Notes under the pieces: generated by a model
What the model was told of the DNA's origin: nothing
Databases searched by the model: none
What the model saw: the letters and a program-made list of their open reading frames with translations, nothing else
Shown: positions 11,641 to 23,445 of the stretch, piece by piece
How the letters are laid out: the number at the start of each line of letters is the position of its first letter
Position numbering within the stretch: position 1 is the stretch's first letter
Made by a program: the position numbers and the translations under genes
DNA from: Eucommia ulmoides
Lineage: Eukaryota; Streptophyta; Magnoliopsida; Garryales; Eucommiaceae
Assembly (NCBI GenBank): GCA_016647705.1
Contig: JAENRU010000488.1
Coordinates: 969,501 to 1,033,500, forward strand
DNA: 64,000 nt
Direction of reading: 5' to 3'

Positions 11641-12756
11641 AATTTGGCTGGTGGTTGGCGGTGGTTGCCAAATCTGGTTAGTGGTGATCGATGGTTATCC
11701 GAATAAAAAATGAATATCACCACCGCCAAACAACACTAACGAAAACAAACATCAACACCGCCAAAGAACACCATCAAAATGAACAATACCGCCGAATCAA
11801 ACATCAAAACTAGAAAAAAAAAAAAAAAAAAAAAAAAAAGCCAGAAAACAAATAAGAAATACCATGAGTTAGAGAGAGATAGTGGGGAGGTTTGGATCTG
11901 GTAGGTAGCCGACGGTGGTTGCCGAATCTGGCTTGTGGTGGCTGATGGAGTTTTTTTTTAAAAAATATAAATTTTTAAAAATATAAAAATTTTTAAAAAT
12001 AATTTTTTTAAAAAATATAAAAATATAATTTTTTTTAAATATTCAGATTTGTTTATCTACTTTTAAAAAATTTAAAAAAATTTTAAACTAATTTTTTTTT
12101 TTAAAAATATAAATTTTAAAAATAATTTATTTATCTACTTTTAATTTTTTTTAACATTAATCAATTATTGATTTTGAAAAAATAATAATGACAAACCCAA
12201 TTCACCGTCTCCCTCTCCCATTTACTCCAAATTCATTTTTTTTATTTAATTTCAAATTTTAATTTTAAAATTTTAATTATTAAATTGTAATTTAATTTAA
12301 TTTTTTAGTTTTAATTTTAATTCAAATATTAATTCCAAATAGGGTACTATTTTTTGAAATTGTTGAAAAATTCGGAGTTTATGTAAATAATTTTTTTTTT
12401 TTGTCTATTTCCACCATTTTTCAAATGGTTGCCCTTGAGGCTGGTAAATGCACAAACGGTAACCTATCCAGTGCCTAAAGAGACCATTTGTTTTTTTAGA
12501 TAAACTCTATCGATAACACTCCATAACGCAACTTACAAGATTGAAAACAAATTAGTGAATGATTTGAAAACTCTGTTTGAATTTGATTTTTAAAATTATT
12601 AATTTGAAAATAGTCAAACTTTTAAGAAATCAAATATAAAATTCGAATATTTTTTTAATTTAATTTTAAAAATTATAGACAAAAAAATCATTGATTTTTA
12701 AGTAAATTTTATTTTTAAGAAATAAAATATTTTATATTTAATTTCTTAAAAGTTGA
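11641..12756. other. AT-rich low-complexity spacer
   Basis: Contains a poly(A) run near 11816-11839, then long A/T blocks built from TTTTTAAAAA words (11950-12330). No gene or delimited element recognised. A GGTGGTTGCCGAATCTGG-like phrase occurs twice (about 11655 and 11915), suggesting a short dispersed duplication. Confidence 0.5.
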
Positions 12757-13140
12757 TGTTGATTCTAAGATTTTGATGGACAATTACATGTTGATGTTCT
12801 TAGTGGAACTAACGAGTTTATTGAGTGTTTCAGTATAAAAGTTTCATTATTGATGTTATCATGAAGAAATTGCTAAAGATGCTAATGATGCAAAGAGACA
12901 GATAAAGAGACGGACATTAAGAGATTGAAGAGTCTAGGTAAAAACAACTCAAGTCAATTTTTACTCTTAATGTATCCTGATTAGAATCATACACGATACA
13001 AAAATAAATTTATATTTATGTGTATTTTTATTAGGATCCTAATTAGTTTACATATTTACTCTAATGTGAAATTGAAAAAGAAAAATTGACCTAAAAAATA
13101 TTTGTATTTAAAATTGATTAATGGTGTCAATTAGGTTAAC

Positions 13141-14281
13141 TGGTAGCGCATAGATACGTCGCTACTTTCACCGCAAGTGTATGGGTCAAGTTTTAATAGA
13201 GTGGGAAAAGTAAGGGTTATCGTATCTACTGAGATTGGTGTAGATTATCGTTGAGTACCATAATTGTCATAACCTAACTTTAATTAGACGATAAAAATGT
13301 AGTTTTTATAATAAAATATACAAAATACTAAATTAATTAAACTAATTATACTAATATACTAGTATGACGTTTAAAGGAAATTATTGCCTAGGGATTAACT
13401 TCGTCCACTTAAACGTGTTCATTTCAATCTAGTTTGCATTAACGGTATTCATCCTATTCGACAATCTCGGTCTCGAAATCTCATTCACTACATCTCTCGA
13501 GTGTAAAGTGAATGAATATATGATTTCGCGACAACGCCGAAGTCCTTCTCGAGTGTCTATACGACACTTGGTCACATGAATCTCGCCCCAACGTCATGGA
13601 TTACACACTTTCTAACTCCTTCCTGGGTTATTAGATCGTCGTGTTGTGTTTAAACTCTAGTCCGAATCTGGGGTTACCTCTCCCGAGTGTCAAACCCCGT
13701 ATTAGTAGTATATCATAACAAGCATATAAACATAGAATAACGGCAAACACAATCGGATAAACATGAACAACCATTAACAAAACATTGATTTTATATAAAC
13801 AACGTTTTCGTGAAGTACATCAGTCCCTAGACAATATATGTTTAGCTACACATGGCCGTAACCCTATATACAACTAGAAACGAGCTAAACATATACAAAC
13901 ATTAAATCAAATCTAAGATAAAAAGAGAGAAACAAGGAGACTAATCGTTATCCGAAGATCCGTCGCTAAAATCGCTCCGAGAACGCTTCCTGTTTCTTCG
14001 CGTTGTGATATTCTATTGGTCGAATGGGCTTAGAGCTCTTAAGACTCCCGAAAACGTCTACCTTCCATTTTGGGAGAAGAGGGATGATATTTATAGGACA
14101 CACAATATCTCAAAATATTCTAAAATATCCTAAAAAATCTAGCGCTGACCATTGCAGTGGTGGATAGGTCGGTAAGATTCTGGCAGGTGATTGCTACAGC
14201 AGTGGAGCTCTCTGCATTTTAACCGCTACTCGAAAACTACCAAAATCGACTTGGGAATAAATAGATAAATTACACCTATTA
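13141..14281. mobile_element. solo LTR related to the LARD at 31073, TSD TTAAC
   Basis: Starts TGGTAGCGCATAG, ends ATTACACCTATTA, and is flanked by TTAAC on both sides (13136-13140 and 14282-14286). The first 120 bases (CGCTACTT.CACCGCAAG, AAGTTTTA.TA.AGTG, GGGTTATCGTATC) match the LTRs at 31073 and 34752. Length is 1141 bp against about 1.7 kb in the relatives. The last base A in place of CA is a change in the terminal dinucleotide. It is inserted into copia-like LTR 1. Confidence 0.85.
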
Positions 14282-14369
14282 TTAACCAAGAAAAGAAATC
14301 GGTTAAAGGGTCGAAAACGTCGAAGATTAGAGTTGAAATGAATGAAAAAAAAAAAGAGATCCAGTACTG

Positions 14370-14625
14370 ATCGGTTAATCGATGGCAAAGAGATCGGTCA
14401 ACTGACCACGAGAGATTGGTCAATCGATTGGTCAATCGACCGTCGATGATCGGTCGATTGACCAGGGCAAAAAAATGGCCTGAGGAGCATCCTGAATCGA
14501 TCGGTCAACCGACCCTTGGGAGATCGGTCAAATGACCTTGTTTGAGAAATGGCTTAGGCCACAACCTGAATCAATCGATCGACTGATGGGTCATTGGTCG
14601 GTCAACTAACCTGGCAATTTCAGGA
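14370..14625. repeat. palindrome island in LTR 1: GATCGGTC / GGTCGATTGACC
   Basis: About a dozen close variants of GATCGGTC, TCGATTGACC and GGTCAACTGACC in both directions. It occupies the same place in the LTR as the GTCGACC islands in the two sister LTRs, but with a different core word. Confidence 0.75.
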
Positions 14626-15278
14626 TTGAAGGATTTCGAGGATTTAATCTAAAAATACCCGTTAACTAGCCTTTTTTGGCTGATTTGTTTGGAGATATCT
14701 TAGGGATTTGAACTTATGATAGATATATCATCCTTATTTGATTATCCCTATAGATATGACACACTTATTTTAAATGTTTATCAAATTGGTACATTATATA
14801 CTTCCTATCTTGTTTTATTTGAGATTGAGAAATATTTGGAGGATTAAATTGAATATTTTAAAAGCTAAAACTAAGTGAATTGAACCAGGATTAAGTCATA
14901 TTAATATATGGGGTCTGTATGAGCATTTAAATGTCATATCTTGCGAGAACTAGCTGTTAGAGGGCTTATTTCAAATTTATTTAAATAGACCTACGTTTTT
15001 CACTTTTGGATATATCAATCTATCAAGAACAAATCAGTTCCTGAGTTTTGTGAGAGTTATTATTCTGAAAATATACTGATAGTTTATTGTGAGATTATTC
15101 ATGAGAAATGTTATTGAGAAAAGTGCTAAGAATTTTGCGATCACTGATCTAAACTTTAATTGTTATTCAATTTTCATTCTTTCGGTGGGATCCTAGTGAA
15201 ATCTTTCTAAGCTATTGTTTTATATTTTGAGTTATTATTATTATTAGCTTGGATTTAAGATTTGTGTGAAAACGTTTT

Positions 15279-17391
15279 TGTTGATCCTAAGATTTTGATG
15301 AACAATTAAGTATTGATGTTTTGATAGAACTAATGTTTGATTAAGTGTTTTAGTGATTTAAAATTCCAGTAATGAAGATATTAAATTGAATGGATGTTAA
15401 ATAAAGATATCAAGATGATGAAGAAGTATTAAGAATTTGAAGAAATTAGGGAAAACAACTCAGGTAAATCTTAACTCTTAATATCCTATTTAGGAACACA
15501 TACATAGCACAAAATGAATTTTATCTTTTATTTGTGTTTTGGTTAAGTGTAATTATTTGCTCCTATGTGATTTGAAAAGAAATATTTTTGAAAGATTAAA
15601 ATGGAATATAAGAATATTAGTGGAGCTTATTTAAAGATAAAAATGGATAAAGGGGCAAAATCGTAAAAGAAAGTAAGTAAAAAACGAGATCAGAGAAAAG
15701 ATCCAGAAGGAAAAAATTGACTGAGGAGTCGACCGTCCAATGGTGGCTAAATTCTCTGAATTGAAGAGTCGATCGACTGGTCGACCTGTGAAAACAACCA
15801 AACTCTCTTAATCGAAGAGTCGACCTACAGGTTGACCGGTGAAGTAGCATTGAACTCTCTGAATCTGTGAGTTGACCGGGCAGTCGACCTATGCACGTCG
15901 TGGTGATGGTTTGGCTGCAAGCTAGTTGGGCAGTCGACCGAATGCGCTGTTTCAGATATAGTTTGATCCGGTTTAAATCCAAAAGTAGCCGTTTTTTGTT
16001 AGGATTTGAGAGAGATTTAAGGGATATTATCTATATTTAAGATATGGTTCATATACTAATTAAATCCTATTGATTTGGTATATTAAATATTAATATTTCT
16101 CAATTTGGTACTTGAAATAGTTTCTATTCTTATTAATTGAAATTGAGAAATACTATGGGGATTTAATTGAGAGATTTGAAAATTGTTTTTAAGTGAATTG
16201 AACCACAATGAAGTCATTATGATATAAGGGGTCTATAAGCGCTATTTATTATCATGACACATGTAAACTAGTTGTTAGAAGGTTGATTTCATATTCCTTT
16301 AAATAGGCCTGAGAATTTATTATATCATTAAGCAGTAAAGAAGAGAAATCATATCATATCATAAGAGTGAGCTTTTCTAAGAGTTATCTTTCTGAGAATT
16401 TGTGAGCTATTCTAAGAGTGATCTTGAAGATCAATTGCGATAAATATTTGCTACTACCGGATCTGAAGTTACATTGCTTTATCTGATTATTCTGTGGATT
16501 CCGAGTGATATCTTTCCAATTATATTCTTTCATTGCATTACTTGTTTATATTTTGGAAATTGATCTTAGAAATTATTTATGATTTTTGAAGAAAATATTT
16601 TTACAAACAATTTGATTACGTGCTCCAATTTGCTACCCATATCTTGTTAAAATCAGATTTTTGTATCTCACGTATTTCTATCACTAGTTGAGATATTAAT
16701 TGAATTATTGTTTATCTGGGGTGGTAGAAGCTCTGAGTGAGATTTATTTCTTATTAATTTTTATATTGGTGAGTTGTGATGAGTTAAATACCATTGGGGG
16801 TATTTAATCAAGGGTAGCTGAGTTTCAGTCTCTTCATGTAAAGAGATTGAGGTAGTAATTCTTCCTGAATAGGAATTGTGTTTTGAATGTTTTTGTAAAG
16901 GTTCCATCCTTACCTATGAAAATGATAGTTGGAATGTTTTGTGAGGTTTTGATTCTTGAGCCGCAATGATAAAAAGAATTAGGTTATTCTTTAACTTGTA
17001 AAAAGTAGAGGTTCTTCCTAAGCTTGGGAAAAGGAAATTGTAAAGGTTGATTCTGAGCCTGTAAAAGAATTGGTGTGCGGGTTTGGTTCCGGTTTGGTTC
17101 TTACCTTTAAAGGGATCTTAATTTTAGTGGGTGCGACCTCCGTAGAGCTCAGGGGACTGGATTAGCCAAGAGTAGCTTGGTGAACCAGTATAAATCTTTT
17201 GTGTGCTACATTATTTTTTTGCGATTTTTGTTGTTTGGATGTGCACTTAGATTGATCATATTATCCCGTTGTATTATAAAGATAATAATTAATTTAAAAT
17301 TAAAATTAATTATTTAATTTATCAAGTTTTATTCTGATATATTTTTAATTACTCAATTCACCCTCCTCTTGGGTATTCTACTGGGCTAACA
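15279..17391 (+). mobile_element. copia-like solo LTR 2, TSD GTTTT
   Basis: 2113 bp, starts TGTTGATCC, ends GGGCTAACA, with perfect 5-bp TSD GTTTT (15274-15278 and 17392-17396). It is inserted into an older copy of its own family (LTR 1), same orientation. Promoter-like and U5-like phrases are as in LTR 1. No internal element sequence remains, so it is the product of LTR-LTR recombination. Confidence 0.9.
15720..15950. repeat. palindrome island in LTR 2: GTCGACC/GGTCGAC
   Basis: Repeated AGTCGACC, GGTCGACC and GTTGACCGG words, spaced 10-50 bases and separated by near copies of AACTCTCTGAAT. Confidence 0.8.
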
Positions 17392-18210
17392 GTTTTCAAA
17401 CTTTAAAGTGCATAAAATTATTTTTAAAATGATTTTTGTGTTAATCTAATTACGTGCTTATTTGTGTGCTACCCATATATTTTATAATCAAATTTTAAAT
17501 TTCTCACATAAAATTCTATCATTAGTAAATTCAGGACATTAATTGAGTTTAAATTAAGTTGAGGTGGTAGAAGCTCTAAGTGAGAAAAGACTTGTCAATT
17601 TATTATAATTAGTGAGTTATGTACGGATTAGATATTGTTGGGAATATCTAATCAGGGGTAGCTTGGTTTTGATCTCTTCCGATAAAGAGATTGAGGTTTG
17701 ATATTTACCTAAGGTATAAAAAGGTTAGGTTACTCTTTTTTGTGAAAAGAGATAGGTGTTAATTCTTCCTGAATAGAATTAGTTTGTGTGACTTTATAAC
17801 GGTTCCATCCTTACCGCTGAAAATGATACTTGGAGTGATTTTTTGTGAGATTTGATTTTTAACCTAAGTATAAAAGAATTAGATTAATCTTTAGCCTGTT
17901 AAAAGATAGAGGTTCTTACTTAGCCTGTGAAAAGGGAATTGTGAAGGTTGATTCTGAGTTTGTGAAAAGAATCATTATGTAAAGGTTTGATTCCTATCTA
18001 GTTAAAGAAATCTTTGCGATTTAGTGGGTGCAACTCTCCGTGGGGCTCAGAGGATTAAATTAGTCAAGAGTAGTGTGGTGAACCAGTATACATTGTGGTG
18101 TGCTGTATTTTTACTTTATTTATTTTCTGTTGTTTAGGTGTGCACATTGAACTAATTACACTTATCCGCTGCTATATTAATTTTTAAAAATTATATTTTT
18201 TCGAAAAAAT

Positions 18211-18475
18211 AATTTTAGTTTAATTTTTAAAAATTAATTTTTTTTAAAAAAAATATGTGGAGAGAGTTGATGGTTGGGGGGGGGGGTGTTTCAAAATCAA
18301 TATCTTTAAATATACTCAAAAGGTCGGTTTGTAATTTATATTAAAAAGAATTGTTTTTGAATTCGGTCAAGGCACGACCGATTAGCTCTAAAACTGAAAA
18401 TAAGTTCAAATTGACCCTAGTCAGGTAATTTGTCAACTTTTTAATTCTAAGAATGTAAAGAACTCCACTACAAAG
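18211..18475. other. spacer
   Basis: A/T-rich with a run of G near 18277-18287. Nothing recognised. Confidence 0.4.
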
Positions 18476-18525
18476 TGTTGTGATAAACCTATATTAGGAC
18501 ACTTTTTAGTGTCCCAATTAGTTTA
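18476..18525 (+). mobile_element. possible CACTA-type left terminus
   Basis: CACTACAAAGTGTTGTG followed by GGACACTTTTTAGTGTCCC, an inverted repeat of the subterminal kind. CACTACAA is the usual start of plant CACTA transposons. No matching right end was found, so extent is unknown. It may be the carrier of the MCM7 fragment 400 bp further on. Confidence 0.35.
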
Positions 18526-18885
18526 TTATTTATTTTATGAGACAATTTTTAGTACCTCAAAAGGTATCCAAACTATTTTTTTTTTTAATTTAAAACACCA
18601 CAAATTCATCACAATACAAAATACATCAATAACTCAAACTACCATATACACAAGCTAAATAATAACCCAAAAGAACATTAACGAATATATTAACCAAAAA
18701 ATAATATCAACTTGTTTTTGTTTCCCAATAAATACAACCAAAACAAGATTCACAAATTAAAAATTTCTTGTAACCAAAACTACTAACAATACCATATTTC
18801 TAAAGTTTAATGCTCCATCTTCAAAATAATAGCATACGATACTTTTCTCAATTGTCATCCAACTTAATTTAATTTTCATTCATAC

Positions 18886-19246
18886 CAAGTATGTATGTAA
18901 ATCTCCTCTAATCTGCATATGCCTAAAAAAAATATCAAGACAATGCATGATCTTGACCATGACATGGTAAAAAGACAAAGCATCATAACAAGTAATGAGA
19001 CATTCACAATTTTCTACAAGCTACAATGTCTTATAAACATGACTTTCTCCCTAATGCATTTGCCTTCATTCCATCTTTCAATTTGCGATGAGGAGCAGCC
19101 CCTAGGAGAAGAAGAAGAGTATTTTTAATGTCTTTATGCCCAAAAATCTCAAAGGCTAGTGATCTTACCAACTTATTATAAATATCCCCTTCCTCAGCTA
19201 AGTGAGAAATTTGTTCTTCCTTGTCTCCTAGAAGTTCATAGCCGTA
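18886..19246 (-). pseudogene. MCM7: captured MCM7 fragment with one intron
   Basis: Minus strand. Exon piece 19246-19064 encodes [20 protein letters not shown], then [20 protein letters not shown] and [10 protein letters not shown], matching the part of MCM7 just before its Walker A box (family form: RSLAPEIYGHEDIKKALLLL, PHR.LKDGMK). After a gap of about 150 bp ending in TTTTTTTTAGGCATATGCAG the next exon begins IRGDLH at 18912, the exact continuation in MCM7, then is lost after TYL. MCM7 is a subunit of the replicative helicase. Only about 70 of over 700 residues are present, with no Walker motifs and changed residues (P to F in SLAPE, a lost residue in the L-run), so it cannot function. 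The retained intron shows that genomic DNA, not mRNA, was copied. Confidence 0.8.
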
Positions 19247-20226
19247 GGTTAAAAGAGTTGATTGTACCATAACAGAGTGGTAACTTTTCTCAACACAAGC
19301 GCAAATACAATTAAGTGAGAAAAGTTGCAACAGGGTGCGCTGGTGGCCCCATTTGGGCCATCACTTTGCACCCCTGAATTTTGACCCTCGTTTCACTTTG
19401 CATACCGTAAAGTTTGCCCATGCATTTCACTTATCACACTTGAAGCTTTTGGGGGCACTATCATTTGGCACTCTGCACCTCTGGAATTTTGACAACCTTG
19501 TAGGTTGGGTTGAGTGACGTACCCGTTATTGAGCCACGTGCCAGCCGGGAGAGATAGGGCAGAGCTTCTGGATGGCAGATTTAGAAGTGTTGTTTTTTTT
19601 CAAAGATTTTTGAATCTTCATCTTTCTAGGTTTCCTTCCAGGGGCCATGGCCCTCTTGCCCCCCAGCCTAGGATATGAGTTTAACAAAGTTAGAATCGCG
19701 TGGTGGGTTTGAGGCAATGAGTTCTCTTTTTGACAATGACTTTCTGAGATACTATTTTTCCTAAGTGGTGTTCTGCTGAGTGGTGCTTTTCTAGCTGTTG
19801 ACCTCTGAACGACACAAGACTCAGATATGCACAACTTCTCGATGCTTGCCACTTGAATCAACCATCACCTAGGTTGTGTGTAGAGCTTTTGTCAGAAAAC
19901 CAAAGGGAGAGCCCAAACGTTGGAGAGCTCTAGTCGGAGACTATAGAGCGGAGTTTTCAGCGGTGTTCTTCTGAGCGACAATCTCTGGGTGGCGTTTTTC
20001 TAAATGACTCCGTTCTGATCTTCCACCTTCTTCCCCCAACTTGCTTTTACTAGGTTAGTAAATAATATTTTCCCAGAGAGCGGATTTCTCACCGAGTTAG
20101 ATTCTCATCGAGCCACAATTCAAAAAAATGACAAGGTTGAGGCCAATCTCCGTGTTGGCCTTTTTGCTGTTCGGACCTAGAACCTCAGACTCCGCGTTGA
20201 ACGCTAGAACCTTAAGTTCCCAGTTG
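19247..20226. other. unassigned region
   Basis: Less AT-rich than its surroundings. 19340-19480 has the repetitive phrase TTTCACTTTGCA / CACCCCTGAATTTTGACC seen in MULE termini, but no partner was found. A 111-codon minus-strand open frame (19861-19526) is rich in K, R and S and unrecognised; I do not claim it as a gene. Confidence 0.3.
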
Positions 20227-20596
20227 ACATGGTCATGACCGAGAGCAGAAGTGGCGGGACTCCACTGACCTGGTCAAAGAGAAGACTTGACTGGAGGCTG
20301 TAGAGTAGTGGAAGAAGGGCCCCGGATATCTAGAGCTTCAAAAGATGGTTAATGACTTCCTAGAGGCGGGGAACCAGGCCACGATGAAGGCTATCTACTA
20401 TCTGTATCTTGATTTTCCCACCGGCACTGTGGACATGAAGTTTTCAAATTTGATGGATAGTGTCGAGCATGAAGGCGTTGGGTAGAGAGATGCCGAAGAG
20501 GACGGTACTAACGAGGGTCCCCCTGAGGAGGGTGAAATTGACTTTCTTCTTCTTCGCATGGACGCCCCTCCGGATGAGGGTGAGGAGGATTGAGCT
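20227..20596 (+). pseudogene. antisense ORF remnant of Tat-type element B
   Basis: On the plus strand, opposite to the gag of the same element, a frame reads DLVKEKT-stop-LEAVE-stop-WKKGPGYLELQKMVNDFLEAG, then YYLYLDFPTGTVDMKFSNLM, and after a further stop an acidic tail EEGEIDFLLL..PPDEGEED to a stop at 20594. The pattern (coiled coil, a Y.L...F...A....Y.L.PDF-like block, acidic tail) is that of extra ORFs found in Tat-lineage elements. Known Retand-type relatives carry such ORFs in antisense between pol and the 3' LTR, which fits this position. Three stops and a probable frame change near 20225 make it dead. The function of these proteins is unknown. Identity rests on pattern memory, not a search. 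Confidence 0.5.
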
Positions 20597-21196
20597 CTAG
20601 GCTGTCGCGTTTTTAGTACTTAGGATTTTGTAGAATTCTTTTAACTTATTCTTACTTTTCTACGCGTGGGCGTGTAAGATTTAGAGCTGCATAGCCAGGG
20701 TACTTCAGAACCTACTCTTTCTTCTCAATGTTTTTACCAAGTCGCTTTCCACTAAGTACCATTTTTAGAGTTGTAAAATTTTGAATTTTTTTTTTTAAAA
20801 ACTTCTCATCTCTGCCCAGGACCACAGACAACTATCCCCCAGTCCGGTACACGAGTTGATTGTAATGAAATCATGTCGTAAACTTAAGAGGAGGGTTTCC
20901 CAAGGTGCCTGTCCCTCTCGGTCCGTAGAGGCTCAACGCGGCAGTTAGTCCCCCCGTAGATGACCTTGGCTGGTCATCGGGGAGTTCTCTATAGTTAGGT
21001 TCATTCAAGACCCTTTTAGGTTATCTCTACTTAGTCCATGCAGGAGGACCTTCCCTTTTAGAACGTTGGATGTATAGTCGACCGGTGGGGAGATGTACTT
21101 AGCTACAGGCCCTCAGACCCGATCAATTCTTTGCCCTTAGTGGATGACCTTGGTCTTTCTCCAAGTATGAACTATTGACCTCCATAGAGGGTCTAG

Positions 21197-21355
21197 TTAT
21201 CACCCTCGACGTTGAGCACCAAGATACAACTTGTGGAGAATCATCTGCGATGTTGAGAGTCAGGATGTTGATTTGAAGAATCATCTGCGACTCGAGGGTC
21301 GGGATGCTATTCTAGAGAATTACCTGTGACCCTGAGTGTCAGGATGCCTTCAACC
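21197..21355. repeat. 40-bp tandem repeat in Tat element B
   Basis: Four diverged units of about 40 bp; three begin AGAATCATCTGCGA or AGAATTACCTGTGA (21237, 21277, 21316) and continue with GAG.GTC.GGATG. It lies between gag and the antisense ORF, the zone in which Tat/Ogre elements are known to generate tandem repeats. Confidence 0.8.
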
Positions 21356-21491
21356 GGAGAAAACACAAGGCACATTGCATAAAACACTTTCTTTATTTTG
21401 ATAAGTAAAACTGCAACACTTGGTACAAACTGGAAGTTGTTTACAAAAGTGGATCTTCCCTATAGAAGTAGTGTTTCAAATGGTCAGCATT

Positions 21492-23200
21492 CTACGAGTG
21501 CCTAAGAATCACACCATCTTCTATTTCAGGATCGTAGGTGCTCGGACGTGTGACCTTGGTGACTCGGTATGTACCCGAAGTTGAACCCGTTATGGATGAC
21601 ACTGATTTCACCATCCACGTGCTGGTGATCATCCCCAGTCTCAATCCTCCAGGGTTATGGACAGTTATGGTTCTTCCATCTTCTCTAGGCCCTTGGCTCT
21701 CCCTGAGGTTCATCATTGTTGGGTTACTCCTGATTTTGTCTTCGAACATAATTCCCTCGATAACCTCTTCGAATGAGAGCTTCAATCTCCTGTGGAGCTG
21801 GAGGTAATTTTTTGTGGAGTGGCCCTGGTCTCGGTGGAATTCACAATACTTGGTCATCAACCTCTCAGCCAGCCTCTATCTCAGGGGCGATGGATGATGG
21901 AAAAAATCACGCCCTGAGTCTTCAGCTAAGATGGCGGCCACCGAGGCCACGAGCGGAGTGAACCTTGGTTGGTGACGTCCTAGGAGAGGAAGTGGCCTCT
22001 TGTCCTTGGGCAGGGATCGCTAACCTCTTCTTAGTTTGTAATATTCTCGGGCCTTGGACTTGATTTGGACCTTTATCCCTCGGTCCCTTCAGTTTGTCTA
22101 CCCCTTCCCTTTCTCTTCTGACTACGACACAGAGATCACCACTATGGAAACTAGTCCTATGATCTAGAGCCTAACCAAGAGTAGGAGCAGGATTCGAGCA
22201 GAGTTCATAGGATAAAAATATAATGACGGAGCCCGTTCACAAAGGCATTAAGTGCCACACTTTCAGGGAGTTCGTCATATGCATTAGCTTGTCAGTTGAA
22301 GCGCTAAATGTAATCTCCCAAAAAATCATCAAACTCTTGCTGTAAAGTAATGACATAGGCCAGACTCCTCTGCATTCGTCGGGAGCGGATAAAATGAGTC
22401 CGAAACATTTTTTTGAGCTCTTAGAAGGTGGAGATGGATGTTGGCCTCATGCCTTGGAACTAGGACCTTGCTGTCCTTGTTAGGGTGATAGGAAAGGCTC
22501 TGCACCACAGAGCTATAGATGCCTCTTTCATATCCATGTGAGACTTGAACATGGATAGTTGGTTAACAAGATCTAAAGTCCCATTATACGGACTCATTTA
22601 GGGATAAGTAAAGTGCCTCGGCGCTACTTCTTCCAAAACTTCTTCCACGAATGCAGATTGCACCTCCATAATAATGTATTATCTTGCCTAGCTTCTGTTC
22701 ACCTCTTGGAGATGGGTTTTCATGTCATCCAGGCGGTGCTTCACAACCTCCACTACTTGGGGCTCTCCCCGTATATGACTACTCGCAGCTCAGGCCACAG
22801 AGTAACGAGAGAAAGATGAGTAGGAGCCAATTTTATGTTTGCACAATTCCCTAGGATCAAACCTGGCTGGCCAATGGGGAACTCGACTATCTAGGGACAC
22901 TAACAAGTCTTTTACTGTATGTATGCAAATTGGAGGAAGTGTGAATCTTGGCGCTGTCGAGGAGGCTATCTCTAGTCCTACAAACTCGTGGTCGCAAGGT
23001 AGAGAGTGGTCCTTGGGTGCGTGCATATTCGTAGATTCCATACGAACATCGTGGTCTAGGGGTCGCTCATCGGGCCCTGTAGTCTGGAGAGCTGGTCTCT
23101 CTTGGACGGGAGGCAACGGTAGGTACGCAAGGAGGAGTTGCACACATGACTTGAATTTGCCCATCTGGTACTCTAGGAGATCTATCCGAGATGCTTCCAC
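21492..23200 (-). pseudogene. gag region of Tat-type gypsy element B, broken
   Basis: Minus strand. The 5' block 23200-22790 begins MEASRIDLLEYQMGKFKSC and shares ASRID.LE...GKF....Q..L.YL with the matching block of element A at 41437. The middle (22700-22000) has no long open frame but keeps gag-like phrases. The 3' block 21860-21492 has TKYCEFHRDQGHSTKNYLQL, the histidine/cysteine box that follows gag in Tat/Retrosat elements. No protease, RT or integrase follows on the left, so pol is deleted. Together with the LTR at 23446 this is a 5' remnant of a Tat-lineage element. Confidence 0.75.
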
Positions 23201-23445
23201 AACTCTTGAGGTCTGTCCTGCAGTTCTAGGTGGCGGGGTAGATGGCTATGCTTGGTCCTAGAGGGACAGTTATCCTCATTAGTGGGAGCTAAGGGGTGTG
23301 GCCTAGGAATTTTTTACCTATCTTCTGATTCTTCTGTTTTGTGTCTGTCTTTTCGATCAGACCTTGTGATCATCCAAGCTCAGCTAAACAGAGAGCAATG
23401 ATCAGGAAAAGACTTTTTGCACAATTTCCACAGACGCTGCCAAAT

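Larger units (their letters stand above)
12757..18210 (+). mobile_element. copia-like LTR 1, split by two later solo LTRs
   Basis: The pieces 12757-13140, 14282-15278 and 17392 to about 18210 align in order with the continuous LTRs at 15279-17391 and (reversed) 60192-62492. It starts TGTTGATTCTAAG. Shared internal phrases include GGTGGTAGAAGCTCT, the GTGGGTGC..CTCCGT block and GTGAACCAGTATA before the R/U5-like part. Those phrases are typical of long LTRs of plant Ty1/copia (SIRE/Maximus-like) elements; the superfamily is inferred since no pol is present. The 3' end is truncated near 18210, where alignment with the other copies stops. Confidence 0.75.

Noticed and set aside
18255-18295. GTTGA near 18268 as the right TSD of copia-like LTR 1 (left flank GTTGA at 12752)
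   Set aside because: The LTR end (..CTAACA) is absent before it; a 5-bp match in AT-rich DNA is not enough.
21197-21355. CRISPR-like regular repeats
   Set aside because: Units are adjacent without spacers, the genome is a plant, and no cas-type gene is present.
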